Part shown: one piece after another, positions 1 to 5,399 of the stretch
Layout: each line of letters opens with the position of its first letter
Position numbering within the stretch: position 1 is the stretch's first letter
Assembly: GCA_947594675.1 (NCBI GenBank)
Contig: CANQEF010000080.1
Location: 1 to 5,399 of the forward strand
Origin: an uncultured Bacilli bacterium
GTDB taxonomy: Bacteria; Bacillota_I; Bacilli_A; RF39; UBA660
DNA: 5,399 nt
Direction of reading: 5' to 3'
The notes under the pieces: model-generated
What the model was told of the DNA's origin: nothing
The model's database searches: none
What the model saw: the letters and a program-made list of their open reading frames with translations, nothing else
Position numbers and translations under genes: made by a program

Positions 1-92
1 AAATATATAGGACAAATATGTTAAAATAAAATAAATCAAGTACGATAGCGACTATGCGGAAATTGGTCTCTGGAGGAGAAAATATCCTATGA

Positions 93-123
93 AGGAGAAA
101 TACCAAATCGTGAGATTTGGGTA
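93..123 (-). terminator. Possible weak terminator of the ruvA-queA operon
   Basis: CCAAATC at 103-109 pairs with GATTTGG at 114-120 across a 4-base loop. TA at 101-102 can extend the stem with TA at 122-123 past one bulged base. Read on the minus strand, the hairpin is followed by TTTCTCCTTC, a poor U-tract. It lies about 30 bases beyond the queA stop codon. Read on the plus strand the loop is GTGA, a GNRA-type tetraloop closed by C-G, so a plus-strand RNA structure is equally possible. The pairing is certain from the sequence, but the terminator role is an inference. Confidence 0.4.
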
Positions 124-142
124 TGATTTATTCATAAATCAT
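123..142. repeat. Nine-base inverted repeat (AT-rich hairpin)
   Basis: ATGATTTAT at 123-131 is perfectly complementary to ATAAATCAT at 134-142. They are separated by only two bases, so a real hairpin would open its top pairs to form a 4-6 base loop. On the plus strand it is followed by TTTTGTTCTTTCT, which resembles a U-rich terminator tail for transcription running towards queA. On the minus strand it is the first structure after the queA stop and may add to operon termination. The stem is almost all A/T and therefore weak. Confidence 0.45.
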
Positions 143-152
143 TTTGTTCTTT

Positions 153-1178
153 CTATTTGATAAGCATAGCATCCCCAAAGGAAAAGAAGCGATACTTATT
201 TTTAGTTGCCTCATTGTAAGCATTTAAGATAAATTCTTTACTACTAAAGGCTGATACTAACATAAGAAGTGTTGATTTAGGTAAATGGAAATTAGTAATT
301 AAGGCATCGATTGCTTTAAATTCATATGGTGGATAAATAAAAATGTCTGTATTTCCACTACACTCTCTAAATTCATTATATTTTGCCATTATTGTTTCAA
401 GAGTTCTTGTCGATGTCGTCCCCACTGCAATTATTTTTTTATTATTTTTTTTCGTTTCATTCAAAAGATTAGCTACTTCTTTACTCATATGATAATATTC
501 GCTATGCATTTTGTGCTCTTCTATATTTGAAACGTTTACTGGACGGAATGTTCCTAGGCCAACATGTAGAGTAATATAGGCAATATTTACTCCTTTTTCT
601 TTTATTTTTTCTAATAATTCTTTAGTAAAATGAAGTCCTGCGGTAGGAGCGGCAGCACTTCCTACTTCTTTAGCATAAATAGTTTGATAACGACTTTGAT
701 CTTTTAATTTTTCATGAATATAAGGAGGAAGGGGCATGGTACCTAGGGAGTCTAATATTTCTAGAAAGATGCCTTCATACATAAAGGTAAAAATTCTTAT
801 TCCTTCTTCTTTTTCTTCAATACATTTGGCTTTTAATTTAGAATCTCCAAAACTAACAATTGTTCCTACTTTGATACGACGAGCTGGTTTTACTAGGCAT
901 TCCCAATTATCTTTTTTTATATTATTAAGGAGTAATACTTCAATTACGGCATTGGTTTGTTCTTTTATACCAATTAATCTTGCAGGCAAAACTTTAGTAT
1001 CATTTAAAACTAAAGTATCCCCTTTTTCTAAATAATCTAATATATTAGGAAAGTGTTTATGCGCAATTGCGCCTGTTTTTCTATCTAAAACCATAAGCTT
1101 AGAAGTATCTCTTTTTTCAAGAGGAGTCTGAGCTATTAAATTTTCATCTAAATTATAATCAAATTCTTCTAGTTTCAT
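153..1178 (-). CDS. queA: S-adenosylmethionine:tRNA ribosyltransferase-isomerase
   Basis: QueA transfers and isomerises the ribosyl group of S-adenosylmethionine onto 7-aminomethyl-7-deazaguanine at the wobble base of GUN-anticodon tRNAs. The product is epoxyqueuosine, the penultimate step to queuosine, made in the cytosol. The 341-residue product matches the family along its whole length. Recognisable blocks are [20 protein letters not shown] (14-33), [13 protein letters not shown] (56-68), MPLPPYI (148-154), [13 protein letters not shown] (173-185), [13 protein letters not shown] (202-214), [10 protein letters not shown] (252-261), ITNFHLPKS (294-302) and the C-terminal [10 protein letters not shown]. 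The ATG at 1178 is preferred over a GTG nine bases upstream: AGGTGA sits five bases before it, and family members begin MK(L/V)..FDY/F. The start overlaps the 3' end of the upstream 202-codon gene by 20 bases, implying translational coupling. It is the last gene of the ruv operon. The stop codon is TAG. Confidence 0.97.
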   Translation of the reverse strand: MKLEEFDYNLDENLIAQTPLEKRDTSKLMVLDRKTGAIAHKHFPNILDYLEKGDTLVLNDTKVLPARLIGIKEQTNAVIEVLLLNNIKKDNWECLVKPARRIKVGTIVSFGDSKLKAKCIEEKEEGIRIFTFMYEGIFLEILDSLGTMPLPPYIHEKLKDQSRYQTIYAKEVGSAAAPTAGLHFTKELLEKIKEKGVNIAYITLHVGLGTFRPVNVSNIEEHKMHSEYYHMSKEVANLLNETKKNNKKIIAVGTTSTRTLETIMAKYNEFRECSGNTDIFIYPPYEFKAIDALITNFHLPKSTLLMLVSAFSSKEFILNAYNEATKNKYRFFSFGDAMLIK

Positions 1179-1767
1179 CAAATTCACCTACTATTTTATT
1201 TTCATATGAATATGCCTCTTGTAAAAGCATATTATTATCATTACAACTTAAATAATTTTCTATTTCCAAAAGAGTTTTGTTCGAATCATAAAGTTTCTCA
1301 GTTAAAAGCATATAAGTTTCTTGAATCATATAATTTTTATTTTTTGATATTATTATTTGCAACAATTCTTTAGGGTAAAAGATATATGCTTGTTCATAAA
1401 AATCACGTAATTTATAATAAGAGAAATTAGCTAAAAGAGTAATTTCATCATTAGTGTATTCTAAATAATTATCATCAACTAAATATATTATGGCAGCAGT
1501 TATAGTAGTAATTTTTTGTACTTCATTTGTCTTATTTTTGCTGTTATTTAAATAGTTATCTACGTGATGAATTAGAGAAATAAACCTTTTTTCTTGCTGT
1601 GAAGTCATCATTTCTAATTTTTTTAGTGACTCTTCAAAAATTTCTTCTTCAAAAAAGCCTAAAGCATCTAAATCTGTTTTTTCATCAGAAGTACTCATTA
1701 TTTTTAAAAGATTAATGTAGTCTTCTTTTTTATTAACATTTTCTAAAAAACAATTTTCCTTACGCAT
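1159..1767 (-). CDS. Unknown 202-residue protein between ruvB and queA
   Basis: I do not recognise this protein. It is a soluble, mostly helical-looking, acidic product of 202 residues, with no signal peptide, membrane segment or clear metal or nucleotide motif. An acidic patch ([15 protein letters not shown]) falls near residues 33-47. A hydrophobic helix-like stretch ([14 protein letters not shown]) near 86-99 is too polar at its ends to be a clear membrane span. The start is supported by AAGGA about eight bases upstream, lying in the last codons of ruvB; only four bases separate the ruvB stop from this ATG. Its own TGA stop lies inside queA, a 20-base overlap. The gene is therefore locked into the operon and is very probably expressed with ruvB and queA. 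A role in recombination, repair or tRNA modification is only guilt by association. Confidence 0.8.
   Translation of the reverse strand: MRKENCFLENVNKKEDYINLLKIMSTSDEKTDLDALGFFEEEIFEESLKKLEMMTSQQEKRFISLIHHVDNYLNNSKNKTNEVQKITTITAAIIYLVDDNYLEYTNDEITLLANFSYYKLRDFYEQAYIFYPKELLQIIISKNKNYMIQETYMLLTEKLYDSNKTLLEIENYLSCNDNNMLLQEAYSYENKIVGEFDETRRI
1184..1189 (-). promoter_or_regulatory. Ribosome binding site that sets the queA start
   Basis: On the minus strand AGGTGA lies five bases before the ATG at 1178. The alternative GTG start at 1187-1185 lies inside this site and would have no site of its own, so the ATG is chosen. The site is embedded in the coding sequence of the upstream 202-codon gene. Confidence 0.75.
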
Positions 1768-1771
1768 TTTA

Positions 1772-2776
1772 TTAATCCTTGTTCTTTGATATTCCTAAAA
1801 TTTCATATGCCTTATCGGTTACTACGCGACCACGAGATGTTCTTTTTAAAAGACCAGCTTGAAGAAGAAAAGGCTCATATACATCTTCTATTGTTGTTAC
1901 TTCTTCTCCTATGGAACTGCTTAAGGCATCTATTCCTACTGGTCCTCCATTAAATTTATTAATAATCGCTAATAAAAGCTCATGATCAGTATTATCAAGG
2001 CCCATTTTATCTATTTTCAAACGATTTAAAGCTTGATCTGTTGTTTCTAGGTCGATTTCTTCTAAGTTTTTTACCATAGCAAAGTCCCTAACACGTTTAA
2101 ATAATCGATTGGCTATACGTGGGGTTCCCCTACTTCTTTTAGCTAATTCAATTGCGGCACTATCAGAAATAGGCATATCTAAAACACGAGATGTTCTTTT
2201 TATAATATCAGTTAATTCCTGAATTGTATAATATTGTAATTTAGAAACAATTCCAAAACGATCTCTTAATGGCGAAGATAAGTCCCCTGCTCTAGTGGTT
2301 GCGCCAACAAGAGTAAATGGTGGTAAATCAATTTTAATATTACGACTATTGCCTTCACTGCCAATGATAATATCTAAAGAAAAATCTTCCATTGCAGGAT
2401 AAAGAATTTCTTCTATATAGCGAGGCATACGGTGAATTTCATCAATAAATAAAACATCACCTGGATCAAGTGTAGATAAAATAGCTGCTAAATCACCACT
2501 TTTTTCAATACTCGGCCCACTCGCTGTTTTTATTTTTGTTCCCATTTCATGAGCGATTATAAAAGCAAGAGTTGTCTTACCTAATCCTGGAGGTCCATAT
2601 AATAATACATGATCTAGTGGCTCATTACGCATTTTAGCTGCCTCAACAAAAATTTTAATATTTTCTTTAACATCCGTTTGCCCGATATATTCATCAATTG
2701 TTTCTGGTCTAATGGTATTATCAATTATATTATCGTCCACTAAATCATAATTTTTTATTATATTTTCATTTTCCAT
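1772..2776 (-). CDS. ruvB: Holliday junction branch migration helicase RuvB
   Basis: RuvB is the hexameric AAA+ motor that, loaded by RuvA, pumps duplex DNA through Holliday junctions during recombinational repair. In the 334-residue product Walker A is GPPGLGKT (61-68) and Walker B is VLFIDEIH (108-115). Sensor 1 is GATTR (158-162), and the arginine-finger segment is LRDRFG (170-175). Sensor 2 is RGTPR (216-220). The C-terminal winged-helix DNA-binding domain includes FNGGPVGID and [11 protein letters not shown]. All key ATPase residues are present, so it should be active. A TTG at 2797 and an ATG at 2788 are also in frame. The ATG at 2776 is preferred because GGTGG lies five bases before it, and because 334 residues is the length I recall for the Bacillus subtilis protein. 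The gene is separated from ruvA by an unknown 118-codon gene, an insertion relative to the classical adjacent ruvAB pair. Confidence 0.97.
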   Translation of the reverse strand: MENENIIKNYDLVDDNIIDNTIRPETIDEYIGQTDVKENIKIFVEAAKMRNEPLDHVLLYGPPGLGKTTLAFIIAHEMGTKIKTASGPSIEKSGDLAAILSTLDPGDVLFIDEIHRMPRYIEEILYPAMEDFSLDIIIGSEGNSRNIKIDLPPFTLVGATTRAGDLSSPLRDRFGIVSKLQYYTIQELTDIIKRTSRVLDMPISDSAAIELAKRSRGTPRIANRLFKRVRDFAMVKNLEEIDLETTDQALNRLKIDKMGLDNTDHELLLAIINKFNGGPVGIDALSSSIGEEVTTIEDVYEPFLLQAGLLKRTSRGRVVTDKAYEILGISKNKD

Positions 2777-2781
2777 TATAA

Positions 2782-2794
2782 CCACCATTCCTTT
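2782..2794 (-). promoter_or_regulatory. Ribosome binding region that sets the ruvB start
   Basis: On the minus strand AAAGGA (2794-2789) and GGTGG (2786-2782) precede the ATG at 2776 by 12 and 5 bases. The in-frame ATG at 2788 directly abuts AAAGGA with no spacer, and the TTG at 2797 lies upstream of it. Neither is as well placed as the ATG at 2776. Confidence 0.55.
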
Positions 2795-2830
2795 CAAAAA
2801 AACAAATACTTTTATCCAAAAATTTATATT

Positions 2831-3187
2831 TTAACACTTTCTTTTTGCTTTCCTTAAAATCCTAGAGATATCCTTTTGTTTTATTTCAACTGGTGACATT
2901 ATACTATGACAAAACTTTAGAGTCTCTATCACGTATTCATATGTAAAATTTTTGACATTATTTTCTATGGCTAGAGCTATGATTTCATTAAAATACGTTA
3001 TAATATCGGTTCTAAATTCATAGATTATATCTTTTCTTAGGTATAAGTTAAATAATTCATCATAGATATTTTTTAATTCGCTTATTGTTAAGGAAATTAC
3101 TAAATCATATTCTTTTAAATCAGCAAGCATTTCTTGTAATTCTAAAAAAACAGATTCTTTTATTTTATCAGTTAAATAAATTATCAT
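2831..3187 (-). CDS. Unknown 118-residue protein between ruvA and ruvB
   Basis: I do not recognise this family. The 118-residue product is predicted by eye to be nearly all helical and soluble, with no signal peptide. It is acidic and hydrophobic through most of its length, then ends in a strongly basic tail (KQKDISRILRKAKRKC, about residues 103-118) that could contact nucleic acid. Its ATG begins one base after the ruvA TAA stop (TAATATG) and no Shine-Dalgarno sequence is evident. Translation therefore probably depends on ribosomes finishing ruvA. A 54-base gap separates it from the ruvB ATG. Lying in the same transcript between the two subunits of the branch-migration complex, it may be a partner or regulator of RuvAB, or an unrelated passenger. 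The sequence alone cannot say which. Confidence 0.8.
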   Translation of the reverse strand: MIIYLTDKIKESVFLELQEMLADLKEYDLVISLTISELKNIYDELFNLYLRKDIIYEFRTDIITYFNEIIALAIENNVKNFTYEYVIETLKFCHSIMSPVEIKQKDISRILRKAKRKC

Positions 3188-3188
3188 A

Positions 3189-3752
3189 TTATTTTAAGAG
3201 AAATTTTAATGCTTCTTTAACCTGTTCTTCAATAGATAAAGTAGCATCTACTTTTAATAAAACTGGTTTTAATTCTTTTTCTTTATAACCAAGGTTTATT
3301 AAAACTTCTTTTAATTCTTCTGTTGTGTTATTTTCATCATCAGAAATGCCTACTCCAATAAATTCTAATTTTCCTTTTAAATCTAGGATAATTTGTTTGG
3401 CTAATTTATCTCCTATTTTAGGGAATTTTTTTAAGTACAAAATATTTTCTCTTTCAATAGCATCCATTATGCCTTCAATTGAGCCAACCGCTAAAATAGG
3501 TAATGCCATTCTACAACCTAATCCTTTAACACTTATAAGCTTTAAAAAAAGGTTTTTTTCTTCACTAGTTTTAAAACCAAATAATGAATTTTCATCTTCC
3601 TTAATAAGCTGATAAATATAGACTTTATAGTCTTTTTTTAATTCAAAAGAATATGGATTAGGCACATAAATTAAATAGCCTATTCCATTATTTTCTAAAA
3701 TAATGGCATTGTTTTTTATATCTGCAATTTTTCCTATAATATAATCATACAT
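3189..3752 (-). CDS. ruvA: Holliday junction DNA-binding protein RuvA
   Basis: RuvA binds four-way junctions as a tetramer or octamer and loads RuvB for branch migration. The 187-residue product has the three family domains. An N-terminal OB-fold (about 1-62) includes MYDYIIGKI and the acidic-pin region KEDENSLFGF, with E52 and D53 in the position of the E. coli pin residues. Two helix-hairpin-helix motifs are LISVKGLGCRMALPIL (72-87) and YLKKFPKIGDKLAKQI (106-121). A short C-terminal RuvB-binding domain spans about 144-187. The second hairpin reads PKIG where PGIG or PGVG is usual, replacing a hairpin glycine with lysine. The length is slightly below the usual 190-205. GGAG lies ten bases before the ATG. 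It is the first gene of the operon and sits behind the promoter with the LexA-like box. Confidence 0.97.
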   Translation of the reverse strand: MYDYIIGKIADIKNNAIILENNGIGYLIYVPNPYSFELKKDYKVYIYQLIKEDENSLFGFKTSEEKNLFLKLISVKGLGCRMALPILAVGSIEGIMDAIERENILYLKKFPKIGDKLAKQIILDLKGKLEFIGVGISDDENNTTEELKEVLINLGYKEKELKPVLLKVDATLSIEEQVKEALKFLLK

Positions 3753-3812
3753 ATTTTTCCAACTCCATAACTATTATAAACCCAATTAAGTGAATTTAGC
3801 AATTGCAAAAGA

Positions 3813-3841
3813 AATATATCAAACATATATTCGTTTGTCAA
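3813..3841 (-). promoter_or_regulatory. Sigma-A-type promoter of the ruvA operon
   Basis: On the minus strand a perfect -35 TTGACA (3841-3836) is followed by a 17-base spacer and a -10 TATATT (3818-3813). TG at 3821-3820 is correctly placed for an extended -10. Transcription would start near 3806, leaving a leader of about 54 bases before ruvA. The region upstream of the -35 is extremely A/T-rich and could act as an UP element. The promoter sits directly after the terminator of the upstream gene. Confidence 0.85.
3820..3833 (-). promoter_or_regulatory. LexA (SOS) operator within the ruvA promoter
   Basis: The minus strand reads CGAATATATGTTTG. This matches the Bacillus LexA/DinR consensus CGAACRNRYGTTYG at 13 of 14 positions; the one difference is T for the C of the left GAAC half-site. 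The site lies entirely between the -35 and -10 hexamers, where bound LexA would block RNA polymerase. ruvAB is a known LexA target in Bacillus subtilis and E. coli, which supports the reading. No other box of this quality was noticed in the window. Confidence 0.72.
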
Positions 3842-3842
3842 T

Positions 3843-3873
3843 ATTAATTTAAAATTATTTATCTAAAATTAAT
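3843..3873. repeat. AT-rich inverted repeat upstream of the ruvA promoter
   Basis: ATTAATTT at 3843-3850 is complementary to AAATTAAT at 3866-3873. The motif AAAATTAATT recurs at 3865-3874 and 3905-3914. In such an AT-rich stretch this may be chance, or it may be the A-tract character expected of an UP element beside the strong promoter. Confidence 0.25.
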
Positions 3874-3875
3874 TT

Positions 3876-3904
3876 GCAAAATAAAACCTCCAATTTGGAG
3901 ATTT
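3876..3904 (-). terminator. Intrinsic terminator after the surface-protein gene
   Basis: Read on the minus strand, bases 3904-3896 and 3892-3884 form a nine-pair stem with one G-U pair and a 3-base loop. The core is CTCCA-AAT-TGGAG. The stem runs into a TTTTATTTTG tail. It begins nine bases after the TAA stop at 3913 and lies upstream of the ruvA promoter, so it should separate the surface-protein transcript from the ruv operon. Confidence 0.75.
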
Positions 3905-3912
3905 AAAATTAA

Positions 3913-5399
3913 TTATTCAGATGTTAAGATATAACGGCTTGAGGTACTTTTTTCTTTTCCTCCAGGTATTCTTCCTGAATGAAAAATGCCAGCATTTGAT
4001 TCATAAGATGTACAACCACCACGGCGAGACCATGAATTAATGTTTTGGACAAAATAACTATAGTCATTATACCAACCATAAATGTCATTTGTTAAACTGC
4101 CATAGGTCTCTGATAAAGCATGGCCATAACAGACTTCTCCATTGCAAGCTGTCAAAGATAAGTCAATCTTTCCACTATTACTACGTATATTATATAGTAT
4201 ATAATATTTTTCATTTTCTTCTTTAAAGAAATCTATTCCTTGATATTCGTTTCCGTTAGCGAGATTACCTGAGAAACCTGAATTAGATGTTTCACTTGCT
4301 CCCGTTATAGGAATATTACCATAATTTGAATTTATAGCAGTACTCATAGTATATTCAAAAGCACCTCCACTCATATCGTAGACTCCATAGATGGTTCCAG
4401 TTGTGGAGGCTCCTGGTCCTGCTTGTGCTCTACCAGATCCTAAATAGGTCATATCATTATATTTGTATTGCACTTCTACTGTCTCTTTCTGGCTTGGCAT
4501 TCCGTTACTACTTCCTGTTATAAAATTAGAAGATTTATTTTGATATATTTCTTTATTTTTAGAAGTATAGTTTTCATTTCCATATTTGCCATACCTACTC
4601 TGCGATAAGTAAGCAACTGCTCCCCATTCATCATTTTTTATCATGTGTAAGTCGCCATTTTGTGTGAAACCAAACACTTCAGGATAACTTACTTGCATAC
4701 TTCTACTTATTAAGAAAAGTGAACTTACAGATTGATTTGTTAATGCTGTTGTATTAGGTTTAATTTTTATACTTGTCACATTGCACTTTTCACTCGTGCA
4801 TTCTCTTTTTTCTTGTAAAATAACTCCTCCTGTTTCAAATTTACCAGTCCAAAAACCTTTTCTTGTCTTCTTATCAAAGTTAAAAGCTGAATTAGTCCGG
4901 TAATTAGTTATTTTTTTATTAGTATATTGAGCTTTTCCTTCTTCTGTCTTATCATTTACAAATTTTATATCAATTGCTCCCGGTAATTCCCTTGTTGGAG
5001 TAGTATTTCCAAAACTTGCTCTTCCATAGTAATTTGTTTTGTCTTCACTTTTTATAGTATAAGAATATCTTGGTATCCACACCCACATGGTATTGATATC
5101 ACCCATAGGAATAATTGAATTTATATCAGCATTTTTATAATTATTACGATTATTTATTTGTAAAAAATTATAATATATTAGTGGTTTTGTTTCTCCTACA
5201 CTTATATTAGTAGTAAAGTGATTTTTTATTTCATCTTCTGTTAAAGCCTTATCAAAGAGTAAAACATCTGTTAGTTTCATTTTAGCTTTATTGTTACCTG
5301 TAAAATTATCTAAAGGATTTGCAGCAATATAAAGAGGAGCTTTTGAATTAACAGTCATTGTATATTCTGTTGTATCTAGGGAAGAGCTTAATTCTCCAT
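3913..5399 (-). CDS. Partial surface protein: LamG-like plus FGE/lectin-like domain
   Basis: The frame stays open through the right edge, so the start lies outside. An ATG at 5358 is internal: the preceding residues GELSSSLDTTEYT continue a LamG fold. About 494 complete codons are visible. Numbered from that internal Met, residues 1 to about 48 are the end of a LamG/concanavalin-like domain (LTDVLLFDKALTEDEI). From about 90 onward comes an FGE-sulfatase/C-type-lectin-like domain marked by MWVWIPRYSY (91-100), GFWTGKFE (168-175), WGAVAYLSQSRYG (245-257), TIYGVYDMSGGAFEY (322-336) and SWSRRGG (442-448). The catalytic cysteines of true FGE after RGG are lacking, so this is probably a binding domain rather than an enzyme. 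Cys pairs CTSEKC (187-192) and CNGEVC (405-410) could form disulfides, fitting an extracellular location. Similar proteins in gut Bacillota often begin with a prepilin-type leader, but that end is not visible. The ligand is unknown. Confidence 0.85.
   Translation of the reverse strand, partial: GELSSSLDTTEYTMTVNSKAPLYIAANPLDNFTGNNKAKMKLTDVLLFDKALTEDEIKNHFTTNISVGETKPLIYYNFLQINNRNNYKNADINSIIPMGDINTMWVWIPRYSYTIKSEDKTNYYGRASFGNTTPTRELPGAIDIKFVNDKTEEGKAQYTNKKITNYRTNSAFNFDKKTRKGFWTGKFETGGVILQEKRECTSEKCNVTSIKIKPNTTALTNQSVSSLFLISRSMQVSYPEVFGFTQNGDLHMIKNDEWGAVAYLSQSRYGKYGNENYTSKNKEIYQNKSSNFITGSSNGMPSQKETVEVQYKYNDMTYLGSGRAQAGPGASTTGTIYGVYDMSGGAFEYTMSTAINSNYGNIPITGASETSNSGFSGNLANGNEYQGIDFFKEENEKYYILYNIRSNSGKIDLSLTACNGEVCYGHALSETYGSLTNDIYGWYNDYSYFVQNINSWSRRGGCTSYESNAGIFHSGRIPGGKEKSTSSRYILTSE

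Larger units (their letters stand above)
1..152. other. Gene-poor left edge downstream of queA
   Basis: No convincing gene is present in this stretch. On the minus strand no open frame follows queA, so the usual queA partner tgt does not start here. On the plus strand an ATG at 89 opens a 23-codon frame (MKEKYQIVRFGYD...) ending with TGA at 158-160. It has a GGAGG about 12 bases upstream, and the same frame is open back to about position 35. A second plus frame, stopping at 124-126, reads ...EGEIPNREIWV. These could be decayed coding remnants or chance. The only clear structure is two adjacent hairpins, listed separately. Confidence 0.4.

Noticed and set aside
35..142. Riboswitch at the left edge (preQ1, lysine or glycine type considered because of queA and GGAG-rich segments)
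   Set aside because: No conserved core of any riboswitch class could be matched, and the site lies downstream of queA rather than in front of it.
736..1035. 99-codon plus-strand open frame
   Set aside because: It lies wholly within queA on the opposite strand, has no family resemblance, and is explained by the AT-rich composition.
2795..2797. TTG start for a 341-residue RuvB
   Set aside because: It lies upstream of the AAAGGA and GGTGG ribosome sites, and the ATG at 2776 gives the normal 334-residue length.
3085..3288. 67-codon plus-strand open frame spanning the ruvA/118-aa gene junction
   Set aside because: It is antisense to two real genes and has low-complexity, unfamiliar sequence.
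3325..3612. 95-codon plus-strand open frame
   Set aside because: It lies within ruvA on the opposite strand, which is a well-supported gene.
3913..4040. Diversity-generating retroelement variable region at the surface-protein C-terminus
   Set aside because: The C-type-lectin-like fold is right, but there is no reverse transcriptase, no template repeat and no dense run of AAY codons in the window.
5356..5358. ATG at 5358 as the true start of the surface protein
   Set aside because: The frame is open to the edge and the upstream residues continue a LamG domain; no ribosome site precedes this ATG.

Overview
The window is low-GC, very AT-rich DNA that looks like a chromosomal segment of a Bacillota (Firmicutes) bacterium. 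The supporting evidence is the AT-rich codon use, a consensus sigma-A-type promoter, a Bacillus-type LexA box, and a ruvA-ruvB-queA order like that of Bacillus. Conserved tryptophans are encoded by TGG and the genes read cleanly with the standard bacterial code, so this is not a TGA=Trp mollicute. The surface protein at the right edge resembles those of uncultured gut Bacilli and Clostridia, but that placement is an inference.

All convincing genes are on the minus strand, so the natural reading direction is right to left. At the right edge (3913-5399) is the C-terminal part of a large, probably extracellular protein. It carries the end of a LamG/concanavalin-like domain followed by a formylglycine-generating-enzyme/C-type-lectin-like domain. 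Its gene ends at an intrinsic terminator (3876-3904). A short AT-rich intergenic region then holds a near-consensus promoter (TTGACA, 17 bp, TATATT, extended -10). A 13/14 match to the Bacillus LexA (SOS) box lies inside its spacer.

The promoter drives a tight five-gene operon: ruvA, an unknown 118-aa gene, ruvB, an unknown 202-aa gene, and queA. RuvA and RuvB form the Holliday-junction branch-migration motor. QueA makes epoxyqueuosine in tRNA. The two unknown genes are inserted next to the ruv genes and are translationally coupled to their neighbours, so they should be co-induced by DNA damage if the LexA box works.

The leftmost 152 bases hold no convincing gene. They contain two adjacent hairpins that may end the operon, and a few short plus-strand reading frames that could be coding remnants. 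No tgt gene begins directly behind queA within the window.

The points most worth a second look are the SOS-box-controlled ruv operon with its two unrecognised passenger genes, and the cysteine-bearing FGE/lectin-like surface protein. No new defence, mobile or retroelement system is visible.
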